Shown in pieces: positions 8,089-18,897 of a stretch of 64,000 bases of DNA. Position 1 is the stretch's first letter, and every line of letters begins with the position of its first letter. Source of the DNA: Candidatus Gastranaerophilales bacterium (GTDB lineage Bacteria > Cyanobacteriota > Vampirovibrionia > Gastranaerophilales > Gastranaerophilaceae); the NCBI GenBank assembly GCA_944325885.1, contig CALVBT010000002.1:62001-126000 (forward strand). The letters run 5' to 3'. The notes under the pieces are model-generated. The model ran no database searches. It was not told the DNA's origin and saw nothing but the letters and a program-made list of their open reading frames with translations. Position numbers and translations under genes: made by a program.

Positions 8089-10587
8089 TTAATTAATTGA
8101 TGGTGTCAGCAAAAATTCTTGAGAAAAATCTTTTTGTGTTTCTTGTTTGTTTTCGATTTGCGGTTTTGTAGAAGCAGCTGTCTTTTTGCCTATAGAGTAC
8201 GCAAGGGCTTTTTTAATCGGGCTTTTGGATTTTTGATTTTTTTTGTCTATTTCTTCAAGCTCTTTTTGTGTTTTTGCTGTCAGCGGTACACCGACGACTT
8301 CTCTTGAAATAGAGTCGTTGATTGAAGAAGTCAGAGCTGTCAGTGTGAAGGCTCCTGCCAGACTGGAATTGCAGAGTTTTGAGAGTAGATTGTGTACAAA
8401 TGCCATAATATAAGCGGATACGCTGATTCTTGAAATTTCTTGTGCAGCCCTGTTTTTCGCACTTTTGTTTGCGTCTTTTCTGTTGTCATTGCTGTATTGC
8501 ATAGTCAGGTTGTATGCATCTGTTACAAGAAACAGTGTCGTTATTGCACGTGAAAGGTTTATGTTTGTTTGTGCAAGAGTATTTCCGTCATATTCCAGCT
8601 GCTTTTCTCCGTCAGCTCTCATTACAGAGGCCTTCATTATATTTTTTACTTTTTTAAGGTCTTCTGGGCTGAGTTTGCCGTTTTCGTCAACTTTTATACC
8701 TTCTTTTTTGATTTGTTTGTCTATCCACAAAAGAATATTTTTTGCGCCTTCAATGTCTTCTTTGCCTTTGTTTTTCATTCCTTTAAATTCGGAAAAAATT
8801 CTCAAGCGTTTTTCTTCATCACTCAGCGGTGATTTTGCCCAGGCCTCATAGCTCATTCTTTCTTCAAAAAATTTGTTGAATTTTTCAAGCCTTTTTTTGT
8901 CGACTTCTTTTTCGCTTTTTGAAAGGCTGTTTAATTCATTCAGCAGCTCATTGTTTTTTCTTCCGGATATAAAATTGAAAGCTTTGTTTGTAAATTTAAC
9001 CGTTGATTTGCCTAAATTTTTGGCAAAATTTACCGGTACAAGTATGCTTTTTGTCAATTTTCCCCAGACAGTTTCCTGGGTGCCAACCGGAACATCTTTA
9101 TAAATTTCTTTTGCAATCAGTTCTTCATAATTTTGAGGAACGGGTATTTTGTTTTCTTTGTAATATTGGGATTTTTTTGCTGATTTTATTATAGAATCTT
9201 TTATTGTGTCGCCGATTTTTGAATCTGCCTGTTCAATAATATTTACAACCTGTTTTATTCTGTTTTTGTCTATTATTTTGTCAACTTTATAAAACCCTTT
9301 GAAAGATGGTGTGGAGCTTTTTTGTTCTTCTTTTTTTGTAAAAGCACCAAATGTGCTGTTGGATACATTTGATTTTTGAACAGGCATGTTGGCAGCAGGG
9401 GTGTATTTTTGTGCGGGGGGTTCTTTCTTTTTGACATTGGTCAAGAGTCTGCCGATAGCGGGGAGAATCCCTTTTTTCTCATACATTTCTTTTTCGAGCC
9501 TGTCTAATGTATCTTTGTCAGACGGCATAATCGGTTTTCCGACAAGTTTTCTTCCCAGTATCTCAGAAAACGCTACAGTAGAACCTGACACAAACATAGC
9601 AGTCGGAAGGCTTCTGTTTACGGCAGTTTCAAAAGTGCCGAACAACAGATTCTGAATGTACATATTTAAACCGATTCTGGAAAATTCCTGAGCAATACGG
9701 GAATTTCTTTGCGCAGCAGCTTCGTGTTCGTTGTTGCTGTATCGCATAGTCGTGTTGTAGGCGTCAGTTCCCAAAAAGTATGAATAAACAATACCTGATA
9801 TGAGCCTGTTGCCTATCATCAAAGAGTTTGAGGAGTATTTTCCTTTGTTGGGGTCAACGATTTTGTTTCTTCTTCTGGTTATTTTGCTGTACAAAACCTT
9901 GTCAGGTATTAAAAATGAATTGTTTTCGTTCCATTTTTGATGTCCGCTTAGTTTTCTGTAGCCGTTTTCCCAGATTTCGTGTGATTTTATCAACCCTTCT
10001 AATGCGGCAAAGTCTTTTAATATTGCTTCTTTTTCTTTGCGGGCTTTTAGTTTTGGCGAGTCTTTTTTCAGTATAAGTTTTTCGCCCCATCTGTACAGCC
10101 CCTTGAACGGAGAAACAACCTGAACCAAAAATTTGGACAGAACTGTTTGTTTTGGCAGGTAAATCAGGTGATTTTCGTCCAGAGTCGAAAGCACTTCTTC
10201 TGTAATTGAATTTTGTTTCCTAAAAGCAATACTGGCCGGATTTTTTTTGTCTTTTAAAAAGTTTATGTAATTGTTTTTAATTTCTGTATAGTATCTGTAC
10301 TGCTCATCGCTGATATTTTTAAGAGAATCAAAAACTTTTTTTGTAAGTTTTTCGGGTACAGGCTTTATAAGCGGTTTTAATGCTTTTTTCGCTGAGATAT
10401 TAAAACCCTTGAAGGATATATGCGTTTGTACACTTCCTTGCAAGGGTTCTGTTGTTGTATTCTTATCCTGTGTGTGACCGTACAGTTTGCCCTGAGGGAG
10501 CGAACCATGTGCCGCATAATGATGGCGGAACTCTTTTCGCTTCAGACCGTATTGATTTTTTATGTCAATTTGTCCGAGTTTTTTCAC
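8089..10587 (-). CDS. Large lineage-specific protein with internal duplication and SFKGF motifs
   Basis: The 832-residue protein matches no family I know. It contains two SFKGF-type motifs, ISFKGFNI near residue 57 and PSFKGFYKVDKI near 440, and each opens a homologous half. The halves share a lysine-rich helical part and then a matching segment: 'AYNTTMRYSNN' with 'QEFSRIGLNMYIQNLLFG' in the first, and 'AYNLTMQYSND' with 'QEISRISVSAYIMAFVHNLL' in the second. Each segment ends in a hydrophobic stretch and a conserved 'REVVGVPL / RKLVGKPI' turn. A membrane-associated helical protein is likely. The start is GTG at 10587 with only a weak ribosome-binding site. Proteins opening with an SFKG/SFGR motif also occur at the window's right edge, so this is probably a clade-specific family. 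Confidence 0.7.
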   Translation of the reverse strand: MKKLGQIDIKNQYGLKRKEFRHHYAAHGSLPQGKLYGHTQDKNTTTEPLQGSVQTHISFKGFNISAKKALKPLIKPVPEKLTKKVFDSLKNISDEQYRYYTEIKNNYINFLKDKKNPASIAFRKQNSITEEVLSTLDENHLIYLPKQTVLSKFLVQVVSPFKGLYRWGEKLILKKDSPKLKARKEKEAILKDFAALEGLIKSHEIWENGYRKLSGHQKWNENNSFLIPDKVLYSKITRRRNKIVDPNKGKYSSNSLMIGNRLISGIVYSYFLGTDAYNTTMRYSNNEHEAAAQRNSRIAQEFSRIGLNMYIQNLLFGTFETAVNRSLPTAMFVSGSTVAFSEILGRKLVGKPIMPSDKDTLDRLEKEMYEKKGILPAIGRLLTNVKKKEPPAQKYTPAANMPVQKSNVSNSTFGAFTKKEEQKSSTPSFKGFYKVDKIIDKNRIKQVVNIIEQADSKIGDTIKDSIIKSAKKSQYYKENKIPVPQNYEELIAKEIYKDVPVGTQETVWGKLTKSILVPVNFAKNLGKSTVKFTNKAFNFISGRKNNELLNELNSLSKSEKEVDKKRLEKFNKFFEERMSYEAWAKSPLSDEEKRLRIFSEFKGMKNKGKEDIEGAKNILLWIDKQIKKEGIKVDENGKLSPEDLKKVKNIMKASVMRADGEKQLEYDGNTLAQTNINLSRAITTLFLVTDAYNLTMQYSNDNRKDANKSAKNRAAQEISRISVSAYIMAFVHNLLSKLCNSSLAGAFTLTALTSSINDSISREVVGVPLTAKTQKELEEIDKKNQKSKSPIKKALAYSIGKKTAASTKPQIENKQETQKDFSQEFLLTPSIN

Positions 10588-10750
10588 TGTATCCGGTACC
10601 TTGTATAATCTGTTTGAGAATTAAATTTTGCCTTTAATAAAAATTAGAAAAGGCATGCGTTGACAAAAAATCTGTCCAATTGCTTTAAAACCCGTAAAAA
10701 ATTATTTTGCTAGTGATTATTCAGTTTGCAACAAAAGTTAACCAAAAAAT

Positions 10751-10771
10751 AGAGGCTTGTAAAAAGCCTCT
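10751..10771 (-). terminator. Rho-independent terminator of gyrB
   Basis: AGAGGC and GCCTCT form a stem around an AT-rich loop. Read on the minus strand, the stem is followed by ATTTTTT. It lies 6 bp beyond the gyrB stop codon at 10777. Confidence 0.85.
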
Positions 10772-10776
10772 GTTTT

Positions 10777-13248
<2,472 letters not shown>

Positions 13249-13301
13249 TCATAACAATATTGTACAACAAACAAGTTGATTAAGCTAATTTGTAAAGTAT
13301 A

Positions 13302-13682
13302 TTAATGGCAAAAGCTTGCATCGCCGATGTCGGAGCAGTGAGAGTTGTAATCCCCGTATCCGCCTTTAACTTTTCTTATCCTCGTGTAATTAAGAGTGTT
13401 GTATCTGAAAGGCACCGTGTTTGCCTGAGTGTAACTTTGTGCTGAATATGAAGCAGCTCCGGAGAGAGCTTTTTGTTTGCGGTTGTTGGCATACCATGCC
13501 GAAGAAGAATAATCACTGCTGTTGTATCGAGAAGATGATGAAGAGGACGAAGATACATTGGTCATCTGCTTCCAGCTGCCGGAGTAGTTGCCGTTTTCGT
13601 CAAACATTGATTTTGCATATACAGTGCCTGCCGTTGCACAAATAAAAATTAAAACCCAAGTAAAAAATAATTTTGTCTTCAT
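13302..13682 (-). CDS. Small secreted Ser/Tyr-rich protein
   Basis: The 126-residue protein starts with a clear signal peptide (MKTKLFFTWVLIFICATAGTVYA). The mature part opens with 'MFDENGNYSGSWKQ', followed by a long serine run, then Tyr/Asn/Ser-rich low-complexity sequence, and ends with two cysteines (HCSDIGDASFC). No family is recognised. The opening 'DENGNYSGSWKQ' loosely recalls the YD-repeat unit of the protein at 46028. It is probably exported and small; function unknown. Confidence 0.6.
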   Translation of the reverse strand: MKTKLFFTWVLIFICATAGTVYAKSMFDENGNYSGSWKQMTNVSSSSSSSSRYNSSDYSSSAWYANNRKQKALSGAASYSAQSYTQANTVPFRYNTLNYTRIRKVKGGYGDYNSHCSDIGDASFCH

Positions 13683-13888
13683 AAAAGAATTATATCACGT
13701 ATCTTAATTTTCATACTAAAGCATTAAATACCTCAAACTAAAAATCAATGCAAAAGAGGGGAAAAATGGCGGAATATAGGAATAAGGGAATATCAAAAAT
13801 TAGCACAGTGCATTATTCCAAATAGTAAAACAGACGGAAAATCAAGGATGATAAATGACAACTCTCCTTCAAAAGGCGGTGAGCTTAT

Positions 13889-14380
13889 TTGATAAGTGTT
13901 AATACCGACCCGCTGAATATATTAATGCAGAAAAATTTGAACACTGCCCAAAACGCAGTGTCAAAAGCGCTGGAGAGAATGTCTACGGGGTTTAAAATAA
14001 ATTCGGCAAAAGATGACGCCGCAGGCCTGTATATTGCAACAAAAATGAATAACCAAATAAGAGGTCTGAAACAAGCATATAAAAATACACAAACCGGAAT
14101 ATCCTTTTTAAATACAGGACTTGGAGCATTTAGCAATATGACGGATATCTTAAATAGATTAAGAGATTTGTCAGTACAAGCAGCTAACGGAGTCTACGAC
14201 GAAACAGCCAGAACCGCTATGCAAAAAGAAGCAGATTCCCTCGTCGCACAACTGGAACAAATAACAAATAGCACAAATTTTAATGGCCGCTATCTTTTTA
14301 ATCAGGCTGAAAATGCAGGCGTGGCAGGTATTTCCGGACTTCGGGGGGGGGGGGCTGAATGGTGCTACATGGCATCTTAG
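13889..14380 (+). CDS. Flagellin, N-terminal part up to the G12 frameshift
   Basis: The first ~150 residues are an unmistakable flagellin D0/D1 domain: LNILMQKNLNTAQNAVSKAL, RMSTGFKINSAKDDAAGL, NTQTGISFLNTGLGAF and LRDLSVQAANGVYDETAR. In the present sequence the frame leaves this domain at a run of twelve G (14343-14354) and stops at 14378-14380 after 163 residues. It is the first half of one gene, the rest being the entry at 14283-17906; with 11 G the two join into a 1338-residue protein. The start codon is TTG at 13889, directly preceded by an in-frame stop at 13880 and by GGTGAG five bases upstream. No other flagellar gene is in the window. The truncated product would lack the C-terminal D0 helix needed for filament assembly. 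Confidence 0.9.
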   Translation: MISVNTDPLNILMQKNLNTAQNAVSKALERMSTGFKINSAKDDAAGLYIATKMNNQIRGLKQAYKNTQTGISFLNTGLGAFSNMTDILNRLRDLSVQAANGVYDETARTAMQKEADSLVAQLEQITNSTNFNGRYLFNQAENAGVAGISGLRGGGAEWCYMAS

Positions 14381-17300
14381 GACAGATGATATCCCTGCAC
14401 AAAATGTAAACAAACCCGTATCAGGTACAAGTACAAGTGCGCCGTCATTCACTACGCCTGCGCCAACTGACCCCGGCAGTCAAGCGGACGGTGATTTTTC
14501 AAACTCCATTACCTTTTCTTCCGGCCAAACTCAGACTATCAATATTGACGGCGTAAACTATACTGTGCGAAACACCCAGACGACAGATAATGATTTTAGT
14601 TATTCCAAAAATCTTGAAACAGGAGAGATTACTTTTTTGTGTTCAAATTTTGAGATAACAGGAGCCAAAGATGTAAGTCATGATGTTATTTTAAACGGCA
14701 GAGGTTTAACTTTTTACGGCGGCGACCTGTCAGACAAAATATATATTCATGAAAATGCAGAATCTATTTATATTTACGCTAAAGGCGGTGATGATGAAAT
14801 AATTTCTGATGCTTATGGTTGCGTTATTAATGGAGGTGACGGCAGTGATACGATTACAGTGAATGCAGATTCTAATACAGTAAACGGTGATAGTGGAAAC
14901 AATATTTATAATATTAACTGGACAAATACTACTATAAATGGCGGTGACGGAAACGAAACATTTAATTTAAATGGCAAGGTCGGCTATACAAATAGCGGTA
15001 TTAATGCGCATGGTAAAGGCGGAGATGATATTTTTAATGTTTCTTCTATTTGTGACGGTTTATTTGTAGACGGCGGTGAAGGTTATAATGTCATAAATGA
15101 TGACGGAAAAGATACTGTTAAGGCAAATGTCGTAGATTCTAACGGTAACGATGTTTCTAACACATTTAGGGTGGATTTTGCGGGTAATGAAACAAAAACA
15201 ATTCTTATTGACGGAAAAGAGTACAAAATCACAAACGAAAGAACAACTGAAAATCAAATTTATTACTCTATTGTAGATGGTACGATTAATTTTAGAAGGT
15301 GTGAATATTTTTCTATAGAAGGACAAAAAGATGTTGCTCATAATGTTGTACTTTGGGGCAACAGATGTACTTTTTATGGAGGTGATCTTGCCGATACAAT
15401 ATTAATCAGAAGAGGCAATACAACTGTTTATGGTGGTGCCGGTGATGACAACATCACGGTGAATGCTGATAATAGTAATCAAAAAGTATATGGTGAGGAC
15501 GGTAACGACACAATAACTATTATAGGAAGCTTTTATAACAATAGTATAGCTGATGGCGGCAATGGCGATGATGTGTTTAATATTGCATCTCGTATGCAGG
15601 GGATTTACGGCAGAGACGGAAACGATACATTTAATATCTCAGGCAGCAACAACGGTGTAAACTGCGGTGACGGCGATGATATCATTAATTACAAAAACTC
15701 AAATTGCTCAAACAACGTAATAATAGGAGGCTCAGGTACAAACACTGTGAACGGAAGCTCAGGCTCTAACTATACCTCCGGTTTTGACGATTCTGCCGGC
15801 AGCAGTGTTAGTTTTAGCGCAAAAGGCGAGCAAAAAACAATCTCCATAAACGGAGTACAATACACAATCACCAACAATCTTGACGGTGCAAACGAGCTGT
15901 TCTATTTTTACAATCCGGTGTCAGGAGAGATTGTCTTTGGCGGGAGCTATTTGGATATCAAAGGAGAAGAAAACAAACAGCACAATATTCTGCTTTATAC
16001 ATCGTCCTCTACCTTAACAACCGGCAGTCTGGATGATAATGTCACTGTTTATGGCGAAACAAATACAGTATACGCTGGTGCCGGCAATGATATTTTGACC
16101 AGCAACACAGGTTGTCATTCTTATTTGTATGGAGAGGATGGAGACGATGTTTTTCACTCCAACAGCGGACGTAATGGTGTTTATGGCGGGAATGGTAATG
16201 ATGAATTTTTTATGCATGTATATGGCCAGTGCGTTTATCAGGGTGATGCGGGAAATGACCTTTATCACTTCTTGACGGATAATTTACGTGTTACAGACAC
16301 AGAGGGTAACAATGTCTACAACATAGATACAGATAACAACAAAGTAATAGGCGGTTCAGGGCAGGATACTTTTTATGTCAGAGGGGATAACAACACAATA
16401 AATGGTCAACAGGGAGATGATTTTCTTGTAGTAGACGGAAACAACAACTATGTAGACGGAGGTACGGGAATGAACCTTATTTCCGGCTCTTCTTTAAATT
16501 CAACAATCATAAACGGAACAAAAGACCCGAACTCCGGCCAGATAGTGTTTGCGTTTGTAAACGAACAAAAAACAATAGTAATAAACGGAAAAACATATAC
16601 CTTCACAAACCAAAATGCAGACGGAACCTCCCCCGCATCTAATGTGATAAATTATTCCTTCAACCCGATAACAGGAGAACTGGTGCTCTCCGGCTCTAAC
16701 TATACACTGGATGCCCAGCCGGATACAGACCATAGAATCCAGATACAAGGAGATAACAATACAATAAACGGAGGCAATGCGCAGGATACAATAACTGTCC
16801 AATCCGGCTCAAATAATATTATAAACACAAATGACGGCAATGATACAGTTATAACAAACAGCGCAGGCAATACCGTAAATACAGGCAACGGAGATGACTC
16901 AATAACCCTTAACTCCAATGCTGATAATACTATAGTAAATAGCGGTGACGGCAATGACAGAATCAATGTATCCTCAGATAGAAATAACATAAACTCGGGC
17001 ATTGGAAATGACACACTCAATGCTTCTGGCTCAAACAATACCCTGCAGGTGAATGATGGAAATAATAATGTAGTGTCAAACGGCTCAAACAACAATATAA
17101 TAGCAGGCAACGGAAATAACAATCTGTCCGCCTCAGGAAGCTTGAATACAATAACAACAGGAAACGGAGATAATATTATAGCGATTCAGGGTAATGAAAA
17201 TACCCTGAATACTCAGGACGGAAACAATAGAGTCAATATCTACGGTGACTCAAATACTGTTTCTTTAGGCGCAGGACAGGACACAATACAGATTAACGGA

Positions 17301-17906
17301 AATACAAATAATATAACAACAGGAGCAGGCCAAGATTCCATAACAATAAGCGGAAGCAGAAACATAGCAGCCGGCGGCGACGACAATGATGCCTTTGTAA
17401 TCAATAGAGGTACAGAAAACAACATTGACGGAAACGCAGGCGACTACAATACAATGATAAACTATGGAAACAATACAATATATCGCAATGTAGTAGACAT
17501 AACACCAGACCCGACAGATATAAGACTGCAGGTCGGAGCAAATGCTGATACTTCCTCTTGTATAAATATAACGATAGATTTTAGATGGAAAGGATTAACA
17601 TTAGATTTTACAACAACAGAAAGCGCAAGAAATAATATAGAGTTGATAGATGAGCTGCAAGATGAGATAAATACAGAGCAGGCAAAATTCGGAGCAGTAA
17701 TAAACAGACTGGAAAGTGCAATGCAGCTGCAAACAACCCAGATAGAGAACCTGACAGCATCAAAATCCACAATAATGGATGCAGATATAGCGCAGGAAAG
17801 TGCAGAGTACGTAAAACAGCAGATACTCTCACAGACTGCTGCTGCGTTAATGGTTTCTTGGCAAAATTCGAGAGCAAATTCTATTCTTAATTTGTTGCCA
17901 GCTTAA
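14283..17906 (+). CDS. Flagellin, RTX-like central modules and C-terminal domain (downstream of frameshift)
   Basis: This frame contains the rest of the flagellin. After a linker come four repeating modules starting near 14508, 15162, 15807 and 16542. Each has a beta segment ('GQTQTINIDGVNYTVRN', 'ETKTILIDGKEYKITN', 'EQKTISINGVQYTITN', 'EQKTIVINGKTYTFTN') followed by many GGDGxDxI/NTVNGG-type turns like RTX or beta-roll repeats. From about 17494 the sequence returns to flagellin: 'LQVGANADTSS', a long helix and the C-terminal 'KSTIMDADIAQESAEYVKQQ' and 'SQTAAALMVSWQNSRANSIL'. The ATG at 14283 has no Shine-Dalgarno and lies inside the flagellin D1 coding region, so it is not a real start. The true product needs a frame change at the G run. 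Surface filament localisation and calcium binding are inferred. Confidence 0.85.
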   Translation: MAAIFLIRLKMQAWQVFPDFGGGGLNGATWHLRTDDIPAQNVNKPVSGTSTSAPSFTTPAPTDPGSQADGDFSNSITFSSGQTQTINIDGVNYTVRNTQTTDNDFSYSKNLETGEITFLCSNFEITGAKDVSHDVILNGRGLTFYGGDLSDKIYIHENAESIYIYAKGGDDEIISDAYGCVINGGDGSDTITVNADSNTVNGDSGNNIYNINWTNTTINGGDGNETFNLNGKVGYTNSGINAHGKGGDDIFNVSSICDGLFVDGGEGYNVINDDGKDTVKANVVDSNGNDVSNTFRVDFAGNETKTILIDGKEYKITNERTTENQIYYSIVDGTINFRRCEYFSIEGQKDVAHNVVLWGNRCTFYGGDLADTILIRRGNTTVYGGAGDDNITVNADNSNQKVYGEDGNDTITIIGSFYNNSIADGGNGDDVFNIASRMQGIYGRDGNDTFNISGSNNGVNCGDGDDIINYKNSNCSNNVIIGGSGTNTVNGSSGSNYTSGFDDSAGSSVSFSAKGEQKTISINGVQYTITNNLDGANELFYFYNPVSGEIVFGGSYLDIKGEENKQHNILLYTSSSTLTTGSLDDNVTVYGETNTVYAGAGNDILTSNTGCHSYLYGEDGDDVFHSNSGRNGVYGGNGNDEFFMHVYGQCVYQGDAGNDLYHFLTDNLRVTDTEGNNVYNIDTDNNKVIGGSGQDTFYVRGDNNTINGQQGDDFLVVDGNNNYVDGGTGMNLISGSSLNSTIINGTKDPNSGQIVFAFVNEQKTIVINGKTYTFTNQNADGTSPASNVINYSFNPITGELVLSGSNYTLDAQPDTDHRIQIQGDNNTINGGNAQDTITVQSGSNNIINTNDGNDTVITNSAGNTVNTGNGDDSITLNSNADNTIVNSGDGNDRINVSSDRNNINSGIGNDTLNASGSNNTLQVNDGNNNVVSNGSNNNIIAGNGNNNLSASGSLNTITTGNGDNIIAIQGNENTLNTQDGNNRVNIYGDSNTVSLGAGQDTIQINGNTNNITTGAGQDSITISGSRNIAAGGDDNDAFVINRGTENNIDGNAGDYNTMINYGNNTIYRNVVDITPDPTDIRLQVGANADTSSCINITIDFRWKGLTLDFTTTESARNNIELIDELQDEINTEQAKFGAVINRLESAMQLQTTQIENLTASKSTIMDADIAQESAEYVKQQILSQTAAALMVSWQNSRANSILNLLPA
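14343..14354 (+). repeat. G12 homopolymer in flagellin gene, candidate phase-variation tract
   Basis: Twelve consecutive G sit in an otherwise AT-rich gene, at the exact point where the flagellin frame breaks. With n = 12 translation ends after 163 residues. With n = 13 it meets TGA at once. With n = 11 (or 8, 14) it reads through into the RTX modules and the C-terminal flagellin domain. This three-state behaviour is what slipped-strand contingency loci show. A sequencing or assembly length error in a homopolymer is the alternative. Confidence 0.8.
14508..17490 (+). repeat. Four tandem ~215-240-residue modules with RTX-like glycine/aspartate repeats
   Basis: The modules start near 14508, 15162, 15807 and 16542. 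Each holds a ~75-residue beta segment ending in a 'conserved H-x-V/I-x-L' strand, then 10-20 short repeats of the G-G-x-G-N/D-D type. Later modules are richer in Asn (N-N-T-I-N-x-G). The periods of about 650, 650 and 730 bp and clear protein-level similarity show internal duplication. Nucleotide identity between modules looks low, so the duplications are not recent. Confidence 0.8.
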
Positions 17907-17983
17907 TGTATTAGTTCTTAATGTGGTTTTCTAAATGGGTTCTTCTGTTATAATACTTTTTGTGTGTAAAGGCGGGAGCAGAT

Positions 17984-18604
17984 ATGTTTTTTGTAAAACA
18001 GGCTGACAAAGATATTTTTGATGATATTTATTGTGATATGAAAAGGCAGTTCCCTCTGCAGGAGCTAAAAAACCGTGAGAGTTTTGATAAACTCCTTTCT
18101 GATGGAAAGTATTGTCTTTATTGTGCATTTGACGGTGAGTGCAGGGTCGGTTATTTTCTGGTTTTTAAAGATAGTATGAGCCTGTGGCTGGATTATATTG
18201 CAATATTTAAGGAACATCATTCAAAAGGCTACGGACACAAGATTTTTGATTTGATGAAACAATTTTTTGCAGAGGATTTTAACGGTATTTATCTTGAGGT
18301 TGAAAAACCTGATGAAAGAGAGCCAAACACCTTGCGCCGCATAAAGTTTTATGAATCCCTCGGCGCAAAAAAGCTGGATATAGATTATTTTTATCCGAAC
18401 AAAGACGGGTATATTTCGCTGGATTTGTATTTTATGCCATTTAAAACAGGTCTATCTATGCCGGACAAAACCGCTGTAAAAAGTACGATAAAAACCGCCT
18501 TTTCCGCATTGCATGGTGATATACCGCATGTCAGAGAAGTTTTTGAAAAAATAAAATTGTCTGAGGCGGCTTCGCTTGTAGAAGTGTACACGGAGTGCGA
18601 GTGA
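17984..18604 (+). CDS. GNAT-family N-acetyltransferase
   Basis: A ~206-residue protein with the GNAT order of elements: an N-terminal strand-helix pair, 'YCLYCAFDGECRVGYFLVF', the core strand 'LWLDYIAIFKEHHSKGYGHKIFD' containing the acetyl-CoA pyrophosphate loop (H-x-x-K-G-Y-G-H-K), and 'RRIKFYESLGAKKLDIDYF'. The acceptor substrate is unknown. A ~45-residue C-terminal tail is not part of the GNAT core. I start at ATG 17984 because GGGAG precedes it by five to seven bases; a TTG at 17960 would overlap that site. A TATAAT lies at 17949-17954. It is downstream of the flagellin gene by 77 bp. Confidence 0.82.
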   Translation: MFFVKQADKDIFDDIYCDMKRQFPLQELKNRESFDKLLSDGKYCLYCAFDGECRVGYFLVFKDSMSLWLDYIAIFKEHHSKGYGHKIFDLMKQFFAEDFNGIYLEVEKPDEREPNTLRRIKFYESLGAKKLDIDYFYPNKDGYISLDLYFMPFKTGLSMPDKTAVKSTIKTAFSALHGDIPHVREVFEKIKLSEAASLVEVYTECE

Positions 18605-18897
18605 CGCCACCAGGTAGGGGCATAACATCAGGCTTCGCTTTAGCTCAGCCGATGTTGCAGCCAGTCTAGCATTTTGCGACTCTGCCGAAGAAACAATTAA
18701 GTATTGTTTCTGAGAGGAAGACCCCATGCACTGTCTTGAAATCAGACGCTTCGTCCCCCTGAACGTGGGACTACGCATGGGGCAAAGCCCCGTCTGATTC
18801 CGCTTGTTGCCTGTGCCGGACTTGTTTAACAAAACGGACTTGCCAAATGTACAGGTTCTACAAGTAGTCGGAGTCAGTTGACTATATGAAATAGTTA
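18605..18897. ncRNA. Candidate structured RNA or palindromic repeat element, GC-richer than surroundings
   Basis: This 293-bp gap has visibly higher G+C than its surroundings and many inverted repeats: AACATC-A-GGCT pairing with AGCC-GATGTT (18624-18655), GAAACAAT with ATTGTTTC (around 18691-18711), and CCCCATGC with GCATGGGG (around 18722-18781) enclosing the smaller stems GTCT/AGAC and GTCCC/GGGAC. A weak hairpin with a T run (ACTAT-ATAGT, then TATTATTTTTT) ends it near 18905 on the plus strand. I checked for the hallmarks of tmRNA, SRP RNA, RNase P RNA and 5S rRNA and saw none clearly. It could be an unknown RNA, a 3'UTR element, or a small non-autonomous mobile element. Strand not determined. 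Confidence 0.4.

Noticed and set aside
14283-14342. ATG 14283 as start of a separate 1207-aa protein
   Set aside because: It lies inside the flagellin D1 coding region, has no Shine-Dalgarno and makes biological sense only as the continuation of the flagellin after a frame change.
18452-18832. A 126-codon minus-strand frame across the GC-richer stretch
   Set aside because: It spans the hairpin-dense stretch and part of the GNAT gene, and its product has no coherent domain or RBS.
18605-18897. tmRNA, RNase P, SRP or 5S rRNA gene
   Set aside because: I compared key motifs on both strands. A few short matches occurred (for example AAGTCCGG on the minus strand) but not the conserved ends or core stems.
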